A stretch of DNA of 64,000 bases from Soonwooa sp. (lineage in GTDB: Bacteria; Bacteroidota; Bacteroidia; Flavobacteriales; Weeksellaceae): positions 111,128 to 175,127 of the forward strand of contig NZ_JASLDS010000072.1 in NCBI RefSeq assembly GCF_030151385.1, given 5' to 3'. The position numbers and the translations under genes were made by a program. The stretch's first letter is position 1, and every line of letters starts with the position of its first letter. Positions 50,571 through 60,130 of this stretch are shown piece after piece. The notes beneath the pieces were generated by a model. That model saw only the letters and a program-made list of their open reading frames with translations, did no database searches and was not told the origin of the DNA.

Positions 50571-51896
50571 ATGTTTAAGAATTTCAATCTTATTTGGTTT
50601 GTATTAAGCATTTTGAGTTTGGTGGCTTGCTTCATCGCTTTTGATGCGTATGCACAACAAAAATATTTTGGATGTATTATCTTTTTTCTGATTGCGATTT
50701 CTTTGCAAATAGCTTGCTGGTCTAAGTTTTCAAAAAAAATGAACGATGCCGAAAAAATCATTACTTCCATACAAAACAAAGATTTTACGCTTTTTCCAGA
50801 GACCGATTCTAAAAATGATTTGAAGGCCAACGCTGTAAAGCTTTATTATCAGGCGAAAAATGAACATAAGGATTTGTTTTCTTTTAAAAATCTGTACGAA
50901 TCTATTTTAAACAAAATGGAAATTGGTTTTTTGATTTTAAATAAAACGCAAAACGAAGAAAGCTGGAAAGTTTTCTACTGCAATCCTAGTTTTACCAATA
51001 TTTTGAAAGTTCCAAAATACAATGAATGGAATTTTTACAAAGATAAATCGCCCGATTTTTTTCAATTGATAGAAAATACAAATTTCGCGGATTCGCAGGA
51101 GTTTATTGATATTTCTATTCAGGAAAGTACGTCACAGTCTTATTCGATTCGGACATCCAGAATTTCAAATTTTGGCAACGATTTTTGTGTGATTTCCTTG
51201 GAATCTATCCAGCGAATTATCGATAAAAAGGAAAAACAAGCTTGGAATAACTTAATGAAAGTCATTTCTCATGAACTTCTCAATACGCTAACGCCCGTGA
51301 ACAGCTTGATTTATAATCTCGAATATTTGACAGCTCAAGAAGAATTAACGCAAGAAGACCAAGAGGAAATCAAAGATTCTTTGAAAATTATCACTTCGAA
51401 ATCTCAGCAGTTGCTTCATTTTATCGATAGTTACCGACAAATTGCTGAACTTCCGAAACCCAAAAAAGAAAAAATCAATTTGAAAAACACCATCGAAAAA
51501 GCGATTAAAATTTTTGAAACAGAATTTAAACAAAACAACATTCACTTGGAAATTTCTGCTCAGGATTACTTTATTTTGGCAGACGAAACGATGATAGAAC
51601 GTGTGTTAATCAACCTTTTGACGAATGCACAATTGGCTTTGAAGACTCAAGATTCCAAAAATATAAGCATTCAAGTTTCTGAAGTTAATAACCGAATTTT
51701 ACTTTCTGTAGAGGATAACGGTGTAGGAATCGACCCACAAATCGAATCCAAAATTTTCTTACCTTTTTTCACAACGCGCCAAAATGGCTCTGGAATTGGT
51801 TTAACACTTTCCAAAGGCATTATGGAAGCCCATAACGGTTATCTTATTTATCGCAGATTGGAAAAAGGTTCTGCTTTTGAAATGTGGTTTGTTTAG
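50571..51896 (+). CDS. Membrane sensor histidine kinase, partner of the NtrC-type regulator
   Basis: A 441-residue kinase with two transmembrane helices at residues 8-25 and 31-50 and almost no periplasmic loop. A PAS-like segment spans about 95-215, the H-box is VISHELLNTLTPVNSL near 230, and the ATPase domain has NLLTNAQLAL, EDNGVGI and GSGIGLTLSKGIM. The short input suggests sensing within or near the membrane, plausible for envelope stress that an exporter would relieve. It starts 9 bp after the activator stop and ends overlapping the convergent phosphoesterase gene by 4 bp. Confidence 0.92.
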   Translation: MFKNFNLIWFVLSILSLVACFIAFDAYAQQKYFGCIIFFLIAISLQIACWSKFSKKMNDAEKIITSIQNKDFTLFPETDSKNDLKANAVKLYYQAKNEHKDLFSFKNLYESILNKMEIGFLILNKTQNEESWKVFYCNPSFTNILKVPKYNEWNFYKDKSPDFFQLIENTNFADSQEFIDISIQESTSQSYSIRTSRISNFGNDFCVISLESIQRIIDKKEKQAWNNLMKVISHELLNTLTPVNSLIYNLEYLTAQEELTQEDQEEIKDSLKIITSKSQQLLHFIDSYRQIAELPKPKKEKINLKNTIEKAIKIFETEFKQNNIHLEISAQDYFILADETMIERVLINLLTNAQLALKTQDSKNISIQVSEVNNRILLSVEDNGVGIDPQIESKIFLPFFTTRQNGSGIGLTLSKGIMEAHNGYLIYRRLEKGSAFEMWFV

Positions 51897-52627
51897 GATT
51901 TTTTATTTCTTAAAAATTCAGAATAAAAATTAGGAATTTCACTATTTTCGATAGCCTCAATTGTCTCTTCGATAGGATAAGGAATTTGTACAATTTCTGG
52001 AATAATTTTATCTTCAAAAAGATTGATGCTGAGGTAAGATGCAAGGCGATTTTCTTCTTTAGAGCGCCCAACAGAACCACAATTAACAAACCATAAATCA
52101 TCTATTTTCTTTTTGAACGAAATATGTGTATGTCCCATTACTACAATATCCGCGTCAGCTTCGTTGGCTAATTTTCGAAAAGTGTTGTCGTTTTCAGATT
52201 CGTAAATGTAAGTGTCATTTGAGTTTAAACTCGCATGAACTAATTGGATTTTCCAATGTTTTTTCCCGACTTTATAATTTAATTTCGCATTAAAAGGAAG
52301 TTGGGAAAGGTAGTTTTTGTTCTCTTCTGAAATTGCTTTTCTTGTGTGATTTATTGCCTGATTACGTGCATTGGTCTCTGCTTCCGAATGTTTTTCTAAA
52401 GGAATTAATGTTTGATCAAAAGCAATTCGCTCGTCGTGATTTCCGAGTAAGCATAAAATATTTTCTTGGCGAATAATCTCAATAACTTCATTGCACCAAG
52501 GCGCAAAATCTACCAAATCGCCAAGACAAAACTGATATTGAATTCCTTTTTCTTTTATATCTTTTAAAACCGTTTTCAACGCTGGAAGATTCCCATGAAC
52601 GTCACTAAATATGGCAATTTTAATCAT
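51893..52627 (-). CDS. YfcE/MJ0936-type metallophosphoesterase
   Basis: A 244-residue calcineurin-like phosphoesterase with all metal motifs: DVHGN (9-13), GDLVD near 36, GNHDE near 62, VHASL near 125 and GHTH near 160. The longer spacing before GHTH is typical of this subgroup. Such enzymes hydrolyse phosphodiesters, often cyclic nucleotides or nucleic-acid ends. The in vivo substrate is unknown. Confidence 0.9.
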   Translation of the reverse strand: MIKIAIFSDVHGNLPALKTVLKDIKEKGIQYQFCLGDLVDFAPWCNEVIEIIRQENILCLLGNHDERIAFDQTLIPLEKHSEAETNARNQAINHTRKAISEENKNYLSQLPFNAKLNYKVGKKHWKIQLVHASLNSNDTYIYESENDNTFRKLANEADADIVVMGHTHISFKKKIDDLWFVNCGSVGRSKEENRLASYLSINLFEDKIIPEIVQIPYPIEETIEAIENSEIPNFYSEFLRNKKS

Positions 52628-52956
52628 TCTTGAATATTAATTTATCATCTCAAAAGCCGATTTTTACAAATGCCTTTAAGATGTTTTTCAAAAATCAAAA
52701 TTACATAAATGAACATCTGTTTTCCTTTTAAAATTCGGACTAAAACTTGGATAATGTTCGCATCGTTAAAAAAAAGTGATAATCATTATATTTGAATTCT
52801 CTTCAAAACTAAAAGCTGTATTAATACCTTTTTGTTTAATCTATAAAACCTGACATCATTAAATCTCCGCAAATAATTATAATTAAAAGTTATAGACTAT
52901 AAATATTTACAATTGGTTTTGTAATGGGTTAATCTAGAAATTTGTCAAAAAAAATC
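52628..52956. other. A+T-rich divergent spacer
   Basis: About 329 bp between the divergent phosphoesterase and YeiH-type genes. TATATTTG at 52787-52794 fits a -7 element for the plus strand, but it is 160 bp from the start codon and has no matching -33 box. Nothing else is recognised. Confidence 0.3.
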
Positions 52957-53892
52957 ATGCAAGTTTTTAAACTTAACCACTCTATCCAAATCTTCTTATT
53001 TATCGCATTGGCTTTACTAAGTCTTAGTGGATTAATAAGTTCGCCAATTGCATTATTATGTGGGCTTTTGATGGCCATCTTTTTTGGAAATCCATTTGAG
53101 CATAAAGTCTCAAGTTATATACACAAACTTTTGCAAATTTCGATTGTCGGATTGGGATTTGGACTTCATCTCGACGAAGCTTTAACAGTTGGTAAATCTG
53201 GATTTTTGTTAACCATCGGAAGTATTTCGACCATATTTGTTCTTGGTTATTTTCTCGGAAAGCTCTTAAAAATTGAAAGACCACTCGCCTACCTCATTTC
53301 TGCTGGAACGGCAATTTGTGGTGGAAGTGCGATTGCAGCAGTTTCTCCAATTATAAAAGCTGATACCAAACAAATTTCCCTTGCTTTAGCCATTGTTTTT
53401 TCTCTTAATTCCATCGCTCTTTTTGTTTATCCAAGTATCGGATATTGGTTGATGATGTCTCAACATGATTTTGGACTTTGGTGCGCAATCGGAATTCACG
53501 ATACTAGTTCTGTTGTTGGTGCAGCTAGCAAGTTCGGCGACGAAGCTTTGAAAACCGCAACAACAGTTAAGTTAGCACGTGCTTTGTGGATTATTCCAGT
53601 TTCAATTATAACAATGTTCTTATTTAAAACAAAAGGTTCAAAAATAAAAATCCCTTACTTTATTGGTTATTTTATTTTAGCGATTTTATTGAGTACCTAT
53701 TTCCCTATTTTCGATTCGGTAAGTCCAACAATAACCAAAATTTCAAAATTGGGATTAAATTTAACCCTATTTCTAATTGGTTCTACATTATCATTAGAAG
53801 CTTTGAAATCCATCAGTTTTAAGCCTTTGTTACTTGCGATAATCTTATGGGTCGTGATAAGTATAGGAAGTTTAGCCGTCATTTTGAATTAA
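52957..53892 (+). CDS. YeiH/YadS-type (UPF0324) putative sulfate exporter family membrane protein
   Basis: A 311-residue membrane protein with about ten hydrophobic helices. The family hallmark AGTAICGGSAIAAVSPIIKA lies near residue 105-125, then IGIHDTSSVVGAASKFGDEA near 190 and VKLARALWIIPVSI near 205. The chosen start is the ATG at 52957; a TTG 15 bp upstream would add MSKKI. Members are called putative sulfate or sulfonate-related exporters, but the substrate is not firmly known. Confidence 0.88.
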   Translation: MQVFKLNHSIQIFLFIALALLSLSGLISSPIALLCGLLMAIFFGNPFEHKVSSYIHKLLQISIVGLGFGLHLDEALTVGKSGFLLTIGSISTIFVLGYFLGKLLKIERPLAYLISAGTAICGGSAIAAVSPIIKADTKQISLALAIVFSLNSIALFVYPSIGYWLMMSQHDFGLWCAIGIHDTSSVVGAASKFGDEALKTATTVKLARALWIIPVSIITMFLFKTKGSKIKIPYFIGYFILAILLSTYFPIFDSVSPTITKISKLGLNLTLFLIGSTLSLEALKSISFKPLLLAIILWVVISIGSLAVILN

Positions 53893-54004
53893 TATTTTTT
53901 GCCAGATAGATTAGAATTAATGCTAATTTGAAATCGAATAATTTTCAATAATAAATTAAGTTTTGCGATTTTTCAATAAAAATTATTAACTTTAAAGAAA
54001 AAAA

Positions 54005-54418
54005 ATGGAAACGATAAAGATTGACATCACTATTTTGGCGCCTGCTTCCAAGGTTTGGGACTTGTATACACAATCAACGCACATTGCAAAATGGAATGTC
54101 GTCGATAGCCGATGGAAATGCGGATCGTCAAATATCGATTTCCGTGAAGGTGGTACATTCAAGAATACGATGAGCCTAAAAGATGGCAGTTATTCTTTTG
54201 ATTATTCAGGAACCTTTGAAAATATTGTTCAGGGACAAAAAATTATTTATAAAACTAAAGATGGTCGTACTGTAATCACGGATTTTGAGGTTATAGATCC
54301 TACAACGACAAAGGTTTCGCAAAATATTGAACCAGACAAACTAAACTCTTTTGAGAGTCAGCGACAAGAATATTATAACATCCTCAATAATTTTCACAAA
54401 TATGTTGAGAATCACTAA
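54005..54418 (+). CDS. SRPBCC-fold (AHSA1-like) protein
   Basis: A 137-residue START/AHSA1-type domain: the N-terminal ITILAPASKVWDLYTQSTHI followed by AKWN is diagnostic of the ligand-binding fold, then GGTFKNTMSLKDGSYSFDYS and the C-terminal helix FESQRQEYYNILNNFHKYVE. Such proteins bind small hydrophobic ligands. It is monocistronic, with a strong terminator directly behind. Confidence 0.85.
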   Translation: METIKIDITILAPASKVWDLYTQSTHIAKWNVVDSRWKCGSSNIDFREGGTFKNTMSLKDGSYSFDYSGTFENIVQGQKIIYKTKDGRTVITDFEVIDPTTTKVSQNIEPDKLNSFESQRQEYYNILNNFHKYVENH

Positions 54419-54423
54419 AATAG

Positions 54424-54455
54424 AAAACGCTCCGAAATTTCGGAGCGTTTTTTTA
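54424..54455 (+). terminator. Perfect palindromic terminator after the SRPBCC gene
   Basis: AAAACGCTCCGAAA pairs perfectly with TTTCGGAGCGTTTT over 14 bp and continues into a T-run. It starts 6 bp after the stop. The A-run on the other side would also let it work on the opposite strand. Confidence 0.95.
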
Positions 54456-54585
54456 TATTTTGTAAACTTACAATATTTTAAATATACATTTCCATCGGTA
54501 AAAAACGTGGTTCTATCGGTAAAGATTTGAGATTGTAAGCCATCCTTTTAGTTTTGACAAAAATTAAACTTAAAAATCAAACATT

Positions 54586-55323
54586 ATGTCATTACTAACT
54601 CCTCTACTTTGGATTGCAATTATGCTACCTTTCATTATTACAGCAATTGTTAAAACCGAAAAACCAAACCTAAAGTATCTTTTCTACTTTATTTTGTATT
54701 TTCTACTTGATTGTCTCACACAGGCATTAGCTAAAGATTTTATAAGCTTGGATGCAATAGGATTACATTTTGCTTGGGCTGGCAAAATTTTAAGTCTGTT
54801 ACTATCATTAGCAATTATCCTATCCGTTAGCAAGCAGGAGCAACAAGCAATAGGATTTACATTAAAAACTAATTCTAATACGCAGGTAAAATTCGGTGTC
54901 CTTATTTTTCTTGGGTTCCTTGCCTTTGATTTTATTTTCAAAATGATATTATTTCCCAAAGGTGGAACTTTCGATTTGGAAACCTTTTTGTTTCAAGCTT
55001 CAATGCCCGGATTAACAGAAGAAATTGCATTTCGTGGAATAGGTTTTTGGCTTTTAGACAAAGCTTTTCCTCCAAAATGGAATTACAAAGGAATCGAATT
55101 TGGTTGGGGTTTTGTCATTATTACCATACTATTTGGAGTTGGACACGGTGTAGTTCTAACAACAGATTATCAAGTAAAATTTGATTTAATAACCATTATA
55201 TATCTTATTGTGATATCGTCTTTTAGTGTTGGCGTGTTGAGAAAATTCAGTGGAAATCTTATTTTTCCAATTATCGGGCACAATTGTATTAATCTGATGA
55301 ATGCAATTATTAGAATTTTATAA
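54586..55323 (+). CDS. CPBP-family intramembrane metalloprotease
   Basis: A 245-residue membrane protein with about seven helices and the CPBP (Abi) motifs: EEIAFRG at 145-151 (E145, E146, R150), the second-motif GVGHG with H183, and the third-motif HNCINLMNA near residue 236. CPBP proteins include prenyl-CaaX-type proteases and bacterial stress or immunity proteins. The spacer to the LytS-type kinase gene is 63 bp, so the three genes may be read together. Confidence 0.88.
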   Translation: MSLLTPLLWIAIMLPFIITAIVKTEKPNLKYLFYFILYFLLDCLTQALAKDFISLDAIGLHFAWAGKILSLLLSLAIILSVSKQEQQAIGFTLKTNSNTQVKFGVLIFLGFLAFDFIFKMILFPKGGTFDLETFLFQASMPGLTEEIAFRGIGFWLLDKAFPPKWNYKGIEFGWGFVIITILFGVGHGVVLTTDYQVKFDLITIIYLIVISSFSVGVLRKFSGNLIFPIIGHNCINLMNAIIRIL

Positions 55324-55386
55324 TATTTTTACCCAAAAGAAACTTCGATGAAGAATCACTTTATCGAAGTTTTCTAATCACAGTAT

Positions 55387-56550
55387 ATGTCAAACTTATC
55401 ATTTTTATCCACCAAACTATCAGAAAAAATCGAAGACTTCGATTTCGAAAGGGAGCTGACTTGTAAAAAGCGAATCTATCTCCACAGTATAATGTGGTTA
55501 AGTTTTGCTTTGATGTTATTCTTGAGTTACAAAATCGCATATCATCTAACGACGTTCAATAGTATTATTCTTACAATCCGAATGGCAGTAAGTAATATGA
55601 CGATTTTCTACTTCTTTTTTTATGCAATTGCACCTAGACTTTTCAAGCAAAATCTAGGTACCATTATCATTGGTCTTGTTTTACTATTTCCAATATTAAT
55701 TGCCATTTGGTTATGGACAACCTATATTTTTTCTTTGTTTTATCATTCTCTAAACTTCGAAATTGAATCTGGAGAATTAAAAGGTGCGATTGCAGCCAGT
55801 GCCGAGCAAACATTTTGGGGAGCAGTTTCGCCGTCGCGAATAATTTCTCAAGCTATTATTTTCGTGTCCTTATTGTCACCGTTCTTTTTTGTTAAAATAT
55901 TATTTGAAATTTCAAAACTATATTCAAAATCTTTGAAAATTTCAAAGCAAAATTCTCAATTGCAAATTCAAAACATCAATATCGAAAGAGATTTTTTAAA
56001 ATCGCAGCTCAATCCGCACTTCCTCTTTAATACTTTAAATAATCTGTACAGCCTAAGCCTCAAAAAAGACAATAAAATACCCGATGTTATCCTTAATTTA
56101 TCAGATACGATGAGCTACACACTTTACGAATCGAATGCGGAGCGTGTGCCGTTAACAAAGGAAATAGACTTTATCAAGAATTATATTGAACTCGAAAAAA
56201 TGCGTCATGGTACACAAAAAAACATTTCTGTTACATTTCCTACCGAAGAGGATTGTCTAGGAAAAATGATTGCTCCTTTGCTTACATTTTCACTTATTGA
56301 AAATGCTTTTAAATATGGACTAAAGAACAAAGACAAGGCATTTGTAAACCTAAAAATTGAAATTCGGGATGATACTTTTACATTCAATATAGAAAATGAT
56401 TATATCAATAAATTTGAATCTAAAAAAGTTGGTGGAATAGGTTTGGAAAATCTGAAAAAGAGGCTACAGCTTATCTATCCCGAGAAACACAATTTAAGAA
56501 TTACCAACGAAGAAAATAAGTTCTTAGTCAAACTAGAAATCGAAATCTAA
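55387..56550 (+). CDS. LytS-type histidine kinase
   Basis: A 387-residue kinase with four hydrophobic helices (about 35-55, 60-80, 92-115, 155-178). A short coiled segment (IQNINIERDFLKSQLNPHFL) carries the HisK_5 motif QLNPHFLFNTLNNLYSLSL with the phospho-His near residue 215. A compact ATPase domain follows, with LLTFSLIENAFKYGLKNKD and GGIGLENLKKRLQLIYP. The following LytTR regulator starts 3 bp later, its partner. Confidence 0.93.
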   Translation: MSNLSFLSTKLSEKIEDFDFERELTCKKRIYLHSIMWLSFALMLFLSYKIAYHLTTFNSIILTIRMAVSNMTIFYFFFYAIAPRLFKQNLGTIIIGLVLLFPILIAIWLWTTYIFSLFYHSLNFEIESGELKGAIAASAEQTFWGAVSPSRIISQAIIFVSLLSPFFFVKILFEISKLYSKSLKISKQNSQLQIQNINIERDFLKSQLNPHFLFNTLNNLYSLSLKKDNKIPDVILNLSDTMSYTLYESNAERVPLTKEIDFIKNYIELEKMRHGTQKNISVTFPTEEDCLGKMIAPLLTFSLIENAFKYGLKNKDKAFVNLKIEIRDDTFTFNIENDYINKFESKKVGGIGLENLKKRLQLIYPEKHNLRITNEENKFLVKLEIEI

Positions 56551-56553
56551 ATT

Positions 56554-57261
56554 ATGAACAAAATAAAAAGCATTATCATTGATGACGAGCCTTTGGCAAT
56601 AGAAGTTATTGAAAATCTAGCATCACAAATTCCTTTTCTGGAAATTACAGCCAGCTTTCAACATCCAATTGACGCAGTTTTGTTTCTGCAAAACAACACT
56701 GTGGATTTAGTCTTTTGTGATATCGAAATGCCACAAATTAATGGTCTTGACATTGTTAAAACCTTGGAAAAACCGCCCGTTTTTATCATGATTACAGCCT
56801 ACAGAGATTTTGCTATTAACAGTTTTGATGTTGGTGTATTGGATTATTTGGTAAAACCAGTTAGAATGGATCGTTTTCTAAAGGCGATAAACAAAGCCAA
56901 AGATTTGATTGATTTGAAAATGCAACCGGAAATTCAACAAGTTAATGATGATCGTATTTTTATTAAAGCTGAAGGCAAATTGGTAAAAATCCTATTTAGC
57001 GAAATTATCTATATCGAAGCACAAGGAGATTATTTAAAATTTGTTTTAAAAGACCAAACCTATTCCACGCAAGCGACTTTGAAATCTTTGGAGGAAACGC
57101 TCATCACACATCCATTCTTTAGAGTTCAAAGGTCTTTCATTATTAATCTAGAAGCTGTACGAAGCATCCATGGTAACATGGTGGAACTTATCACGGGAAC
57201 GTCAATTACTGTAGCACCAAATAAGAAAGAAGAACTGCTAAAGCTTTTGGGGATAAAATAA
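56554..57261 (+). CDS. LytTR-family response regulator
   Basis: A 235-residue regulator: receiver with D10/D11, D56 (LVFCDIEMPQINGLD) and K101, then a LytTR DNA-binding domain (about 135-235, VKILFSEIIYIEAQGDYLKF and HPFFRVQRSFIINLEAVRSI). It is paired with the LytS-type kinase upstream. Targets are unknown; the neighbouring CPBP protease is a candidate. Its stop is adjacent to the end of the convergent dnaE-like gene. Confidence 0.94.
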   Translation: MNKIKSIIIDDEPLAIEVIENLASQIPFLEITASFQHPIDAVLFLQNNTVDLVFCDIEMPQINGLDIVKTLEKPPVFIMITAYRDFAINSFDVGVLDYLVKPVRMDRFLKAINKAKDLIDLKMQPEIQQVNDDRIFIKAEGKLVKILFSEIIYIEAQGDYLKFVLKDQTYSTQATLKSLEETLITHPFFRVQRSFIINLEAVRSIHGNMVELITGTSITVAPNKKEELLKLLGIK

Positions 57262-58656
57262 TTAAAATCCAAACTTCCTCCTCGGCAAGCCAATTTCATG
57301 CTCTTGTGGATACGGTTTTCGATGCGTCATACTAACGTCTTCTTTCATTTGTTTGTGGACGTCGTATTGTTTTTCTTTATCATAAGCATAGCGCGGGTCG
57401 GGAATCATCGGCATTTTTGCCATTTTATGAATCGTAATCGTTGGAAAATGAAAATCCACTTCTACGGTTCCCAAAAGTAAGTAGCAACCGCCACCTTGGA
57501 ACGGATATTCCTTTAAACTATCAGGGAAATGTGCAGTATCGAAATAGTCGCCATTTGCGTCAATCCAAGTTCCGAAATACATCGTTCCTTTCTTTGTAGG
57601 AACGTGTTTTCGTGAAATAAGATACGCCAACATTCGCACTTGTTTTTTATGATTTTGAAGCAAGTCTTTCACAAAAATATCACCTCGAAATTTGGTTTGC
57701 AACAAATCAAAAGGCGTGCAAGAAACCGTAAAACCAATCAATTCAAACTCATCAAAAGCATCTTCAAAAGGTTCTCTTTTCAGTTGTGGAAGTCGATATT
57801 CTTGGATAGGTTCTTCAATCAGCATCAAACCTCTATTTTCTGGTTTAAAATTGACTAAAAGTAATCTCGCCTCGACGAGCAATTCATTTTTCTGTTTTCC
57901 TGTAAACCTAAAAGCATCAATAAAAATGAGAATCTGTATCGTTTCCAAACCAATAGGAATTCTGCGAATAAAATCTTGCAAGGATTTGAAATCTCCATTT
58001 TTACTGCGTTCTTCAGCAATTCCGTGAGCAATTTTAGATTCCAAACCGTCCAAAAGCATAAAACCCAAATAAATTTCTTTTTCCTTTAAAACCGTTTGAA
58101 AACAACTCGTATTAACACAAGGATTCCTGATGATTCCGCCCGACATTTTAGCTTCGTGAACATAAACTTCAGTTCTATAAAATCCACCTTGATTGTTAAT
58201 CACCGAAACCATAAATTCCAGCGGATAATAAACCTTGAGATACAAACTTTGGTAACTTTCCACAGCATACGACGCGGAATGCGCCTTACAAAACGAATAT
58301 CCCGCAAAAGATTCTATCTGTCGATAAGCTTCTGCAGTCAGTTGTTCGGAATGTCCTTGTTCTCTACAAGATTTGAAGAAATTATCTTTAACCTGCTGAA
58401 GTTTTTGGATAGAACGACTTTTGCCACTCATTGCTCTTCGCAAAATATCGCCATCCGCCAAAGTTAAACCTCCAAAATACTGCGCAATTTTAATCACATC
58501 TTCCTGATAGACCATGATTCCGTAGGTTTCTTTTAGGTGCTTTTCGAATTCGGGATGAAAAAACTCGAACTGGTCGGGATTATTATGCCGAAAAATATAT
58601 TCCCGCATCATGCCACTTTGCGCCACACCTGGACGAATAATCGACGATGCCGCTAT
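57262..58656 (-). pseudogene. dnaE: dnaE-like DNA polymerase III alpha subunit, N-terminal two-thirds missing
   Basis: The frame starts inside a DnaE-type protein: IAASSIIRPGVAQSGMMREY, ETYGIMVYQEDVIKIAQYFG and FAGYSFCKAHSASYAVESYQ correspond to the palm/fingers after the catalytic aspartates. It continues through the helix-hairpin-helix and OB region to a normal C-terminus (465 codons of an estimated 950-1050). The PHP domain and all catalytic Asp are absent, so this is an inactive remnant. The frame is cut at 58653-58657, where a dispersed palindromic repeat begins. It lies downstream of dinB on the same strand, as in SOS polymerase loci. Confidence 0.88.
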
Positions 58657-58725
58657 CGAGAACTATTTTATTAGGACTTCTCGATACGGTTTTTGCAAAA
58701 CCTACTCGAAGTGACGTGAGGTTTT
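58653..58725. repeat. Long form of the TTCTCGATACG repeat, copy A, at the dnaE break
   Basis: TATCGAGAACTATTTTATTA, GGACTTCTCGATACGGTTTT then TGCAAAACCTACTCGAAGTG and ACGTGAGG. About 72 bp, nearly the same as copy B (58802-58875). Its left end is exactly where DnaE similarity stops. Confidence 0.85.
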
Positions 58726-58801
58726 AAAAATTAGACTTTAAACCTGAAATCCATAATTTACATATCGTTGATATTAAGAAGTTATACATTTCGTCAGTTC
58801 G

Positions 58802-58875
58802 AGTCGAGAACTATTAATTAATCAAGACTTCTCGATATAGTTTTTGCAAAACCTATTCGAAGTGACGTGAAGTTT
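58802..58875. repeat. Long form of the TTCTCGATACG repeat, copy B
   Basis: GTCGAGAACTATTAATTAAT, CAAGACTTCTCGATATAGTT then TTTGCAAAACCTATTCGAAG and TGACGTGAAG. Direct repeat of copy A, 149 bp away, filling the space between dinB and the dnaE remnant. Confidence 0.85.
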
Positions 58876-58917
58876 CAAACATTAAACTCTAAACTTTCAA
58901 CACAAAACTAAAGGCTT

Positions 58918-60069
58918 TTACATTTTCAACACATTAAAACCCGCCGCTCGACCCACCGCATTGTTACCAAACCTATTTTTTATATAATCCATACTTTGAT
59001 AAAGATTGATTAACTCTTCTGTGTCTTCAAATAAATCCATTTGATGTTGACCGTGGACAAGATTGGTAAACCGAAGACCGACCAATCGCAAACGCATTCT
59101 TCGGGTATATAATTTCTCAAAAAGATCCAATGCTATCCGCGACAACGTGTGATCTACAGCTGTGTAAGCAACTCTGCATTGTTTGGTTTCGGTATCGAAA
59201 TTAGCATATCGAATTTTCAAAGTTACTGTAGATGTCAACCATTTTTCTTGTCGAAGTTGATAGGCTAATTGCTCCGCCATTCCGGATATTAAACCTTTTA
59301 AAGCAACAATATCCATCGTGTCGTTGGTAAAAGTTCGTTCTGTAGAAATTGATTTTCTCTCAGAAAAAGGAACTACGGGATTTTCATCAATGCCGTTGGC
59401 TTTTTTCCAAAGTTCTTTTCCATTTTTGCCAATCATTTGTTGAAGCACATGGACAGGCATTTCGGATAAAGTTCGTATCGTTCGAATTCCGATTCTTGAT
59501 AACAACTGAAAAGTAACTTCCCCAACCATCGGAATTTTTCGGATGGATAAAGGATTTAGAAAAGGTTTTACCAAAGCTTCTTTAATTTCTAAACGTCCGA
59601 CAGGCTTGGCTTCGCCTGTTCCGATTTTTGAAACTGTTTTATTGGTGGACAACGCAAAACTGATAGGAAGACCCGTATTTTTGGTTACAGATTCTGCAAT
59701 TTCTTTAGTCCATTGATAACAACCAAAAAATTTATCCATTCCAGATAGGTCGAGGTAAAATTCGTCAATGCTGGCTTTTTCCATTACAGGCACTTTTTCC
59801 TGAATAATATCGGTGACGGTATGCGACAAATTAGAATACATTTCGTGGTCGCCACGTACTACTTTTGCACCGGGACACAACTTCATCGCCATACGAATAG
59901 GCATTGCAGAACGCACACCAAAATAACGCGCTTCATAAGAACATGATGCTACAACGCCACGATCACCACCTCCGATGATTACAGGCTTTCCTTCCAGATT
60001 GGAGTTGTGTAATCTCTCGCATGACACAAAAAAAGTATCCAAATCCATATGTACAATTGCACGATTCAT
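58918..60069 (-). CDS. dinB: DNA polymerase IV (Y-family, DinB)
   Basis: A 383-residue translesion polymerase with catalytic D9 (HMDLDTFF) and D102/E103 (ASIDEFYLDLSG), palm GVVASCSYEARYFGVRSAMP, thumb HhH near 175-200 (KIPMVGEVTFQLLSRIGI) and a little-finger domain to the end. No beta-clamp motif is obvious in the last residues (NNAVGRAAGFNVLKM). The length is slightly above the E. coli enzyme. It is divergent from a LexA-like repressor, which probably controls it, and upstream of the dnaE remnant. Confidence 0.95.
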   Translation of the reverse strand: MNRAIVHMDLDTFFVSCERLHNSNLEGKPVIIGGGDRGVVASCSYEARYFGVRSAMPIRMAMKLCPGAKVVRGDHEMYSNLSHTVTDIIQEKVPVMEKASIDEFYLDLSGMDKFFGCYQWTKEIAESVTKNTGLPISFALSTNKTVSKIGTGEAKPVGRLEIKEALVKPFLNPLSIRKIPMVGEVTFQLLSRIGIRTIRTLSEMPVHVLQQMIGKNGKELWKKANGIDENPVVPFSERKSISTERTFTNDTMDIVALKGLISGMAEQLAYQLRQEKWLTSTVTLKIRYANFDTETKQCRVAYTAVDHTLSRIALDLFEKLYTRRMRLRLVGLRFTNLVHGQHQMDLFEDTEELINLYQSMDYIKNRFGNNAVGRAAGFNVLKM

Positions 60070-60130
60070 TTCACAAAACTAGTACAGTTTATATCAAATT
60101 TCATTATATTTGTTGATACAAATTATAACA
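60070..60130. promoter_or_regulatory. Divergent operator/promoter region between dinB and the S24 repressor
   Basis: The 61-bp spacer holds TTGTTGATACAAATTATAAC followed by AA: TTGTT and AACAA arms with an inner ATA/TAT, plus ACTAGTACAGT nearer dinB. These are candidate operators for the S24 protein acting on both genes. No dinB operator consensus for this genus can be recalled, so the call rests on position and symmetry. Confidence 0.45.
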
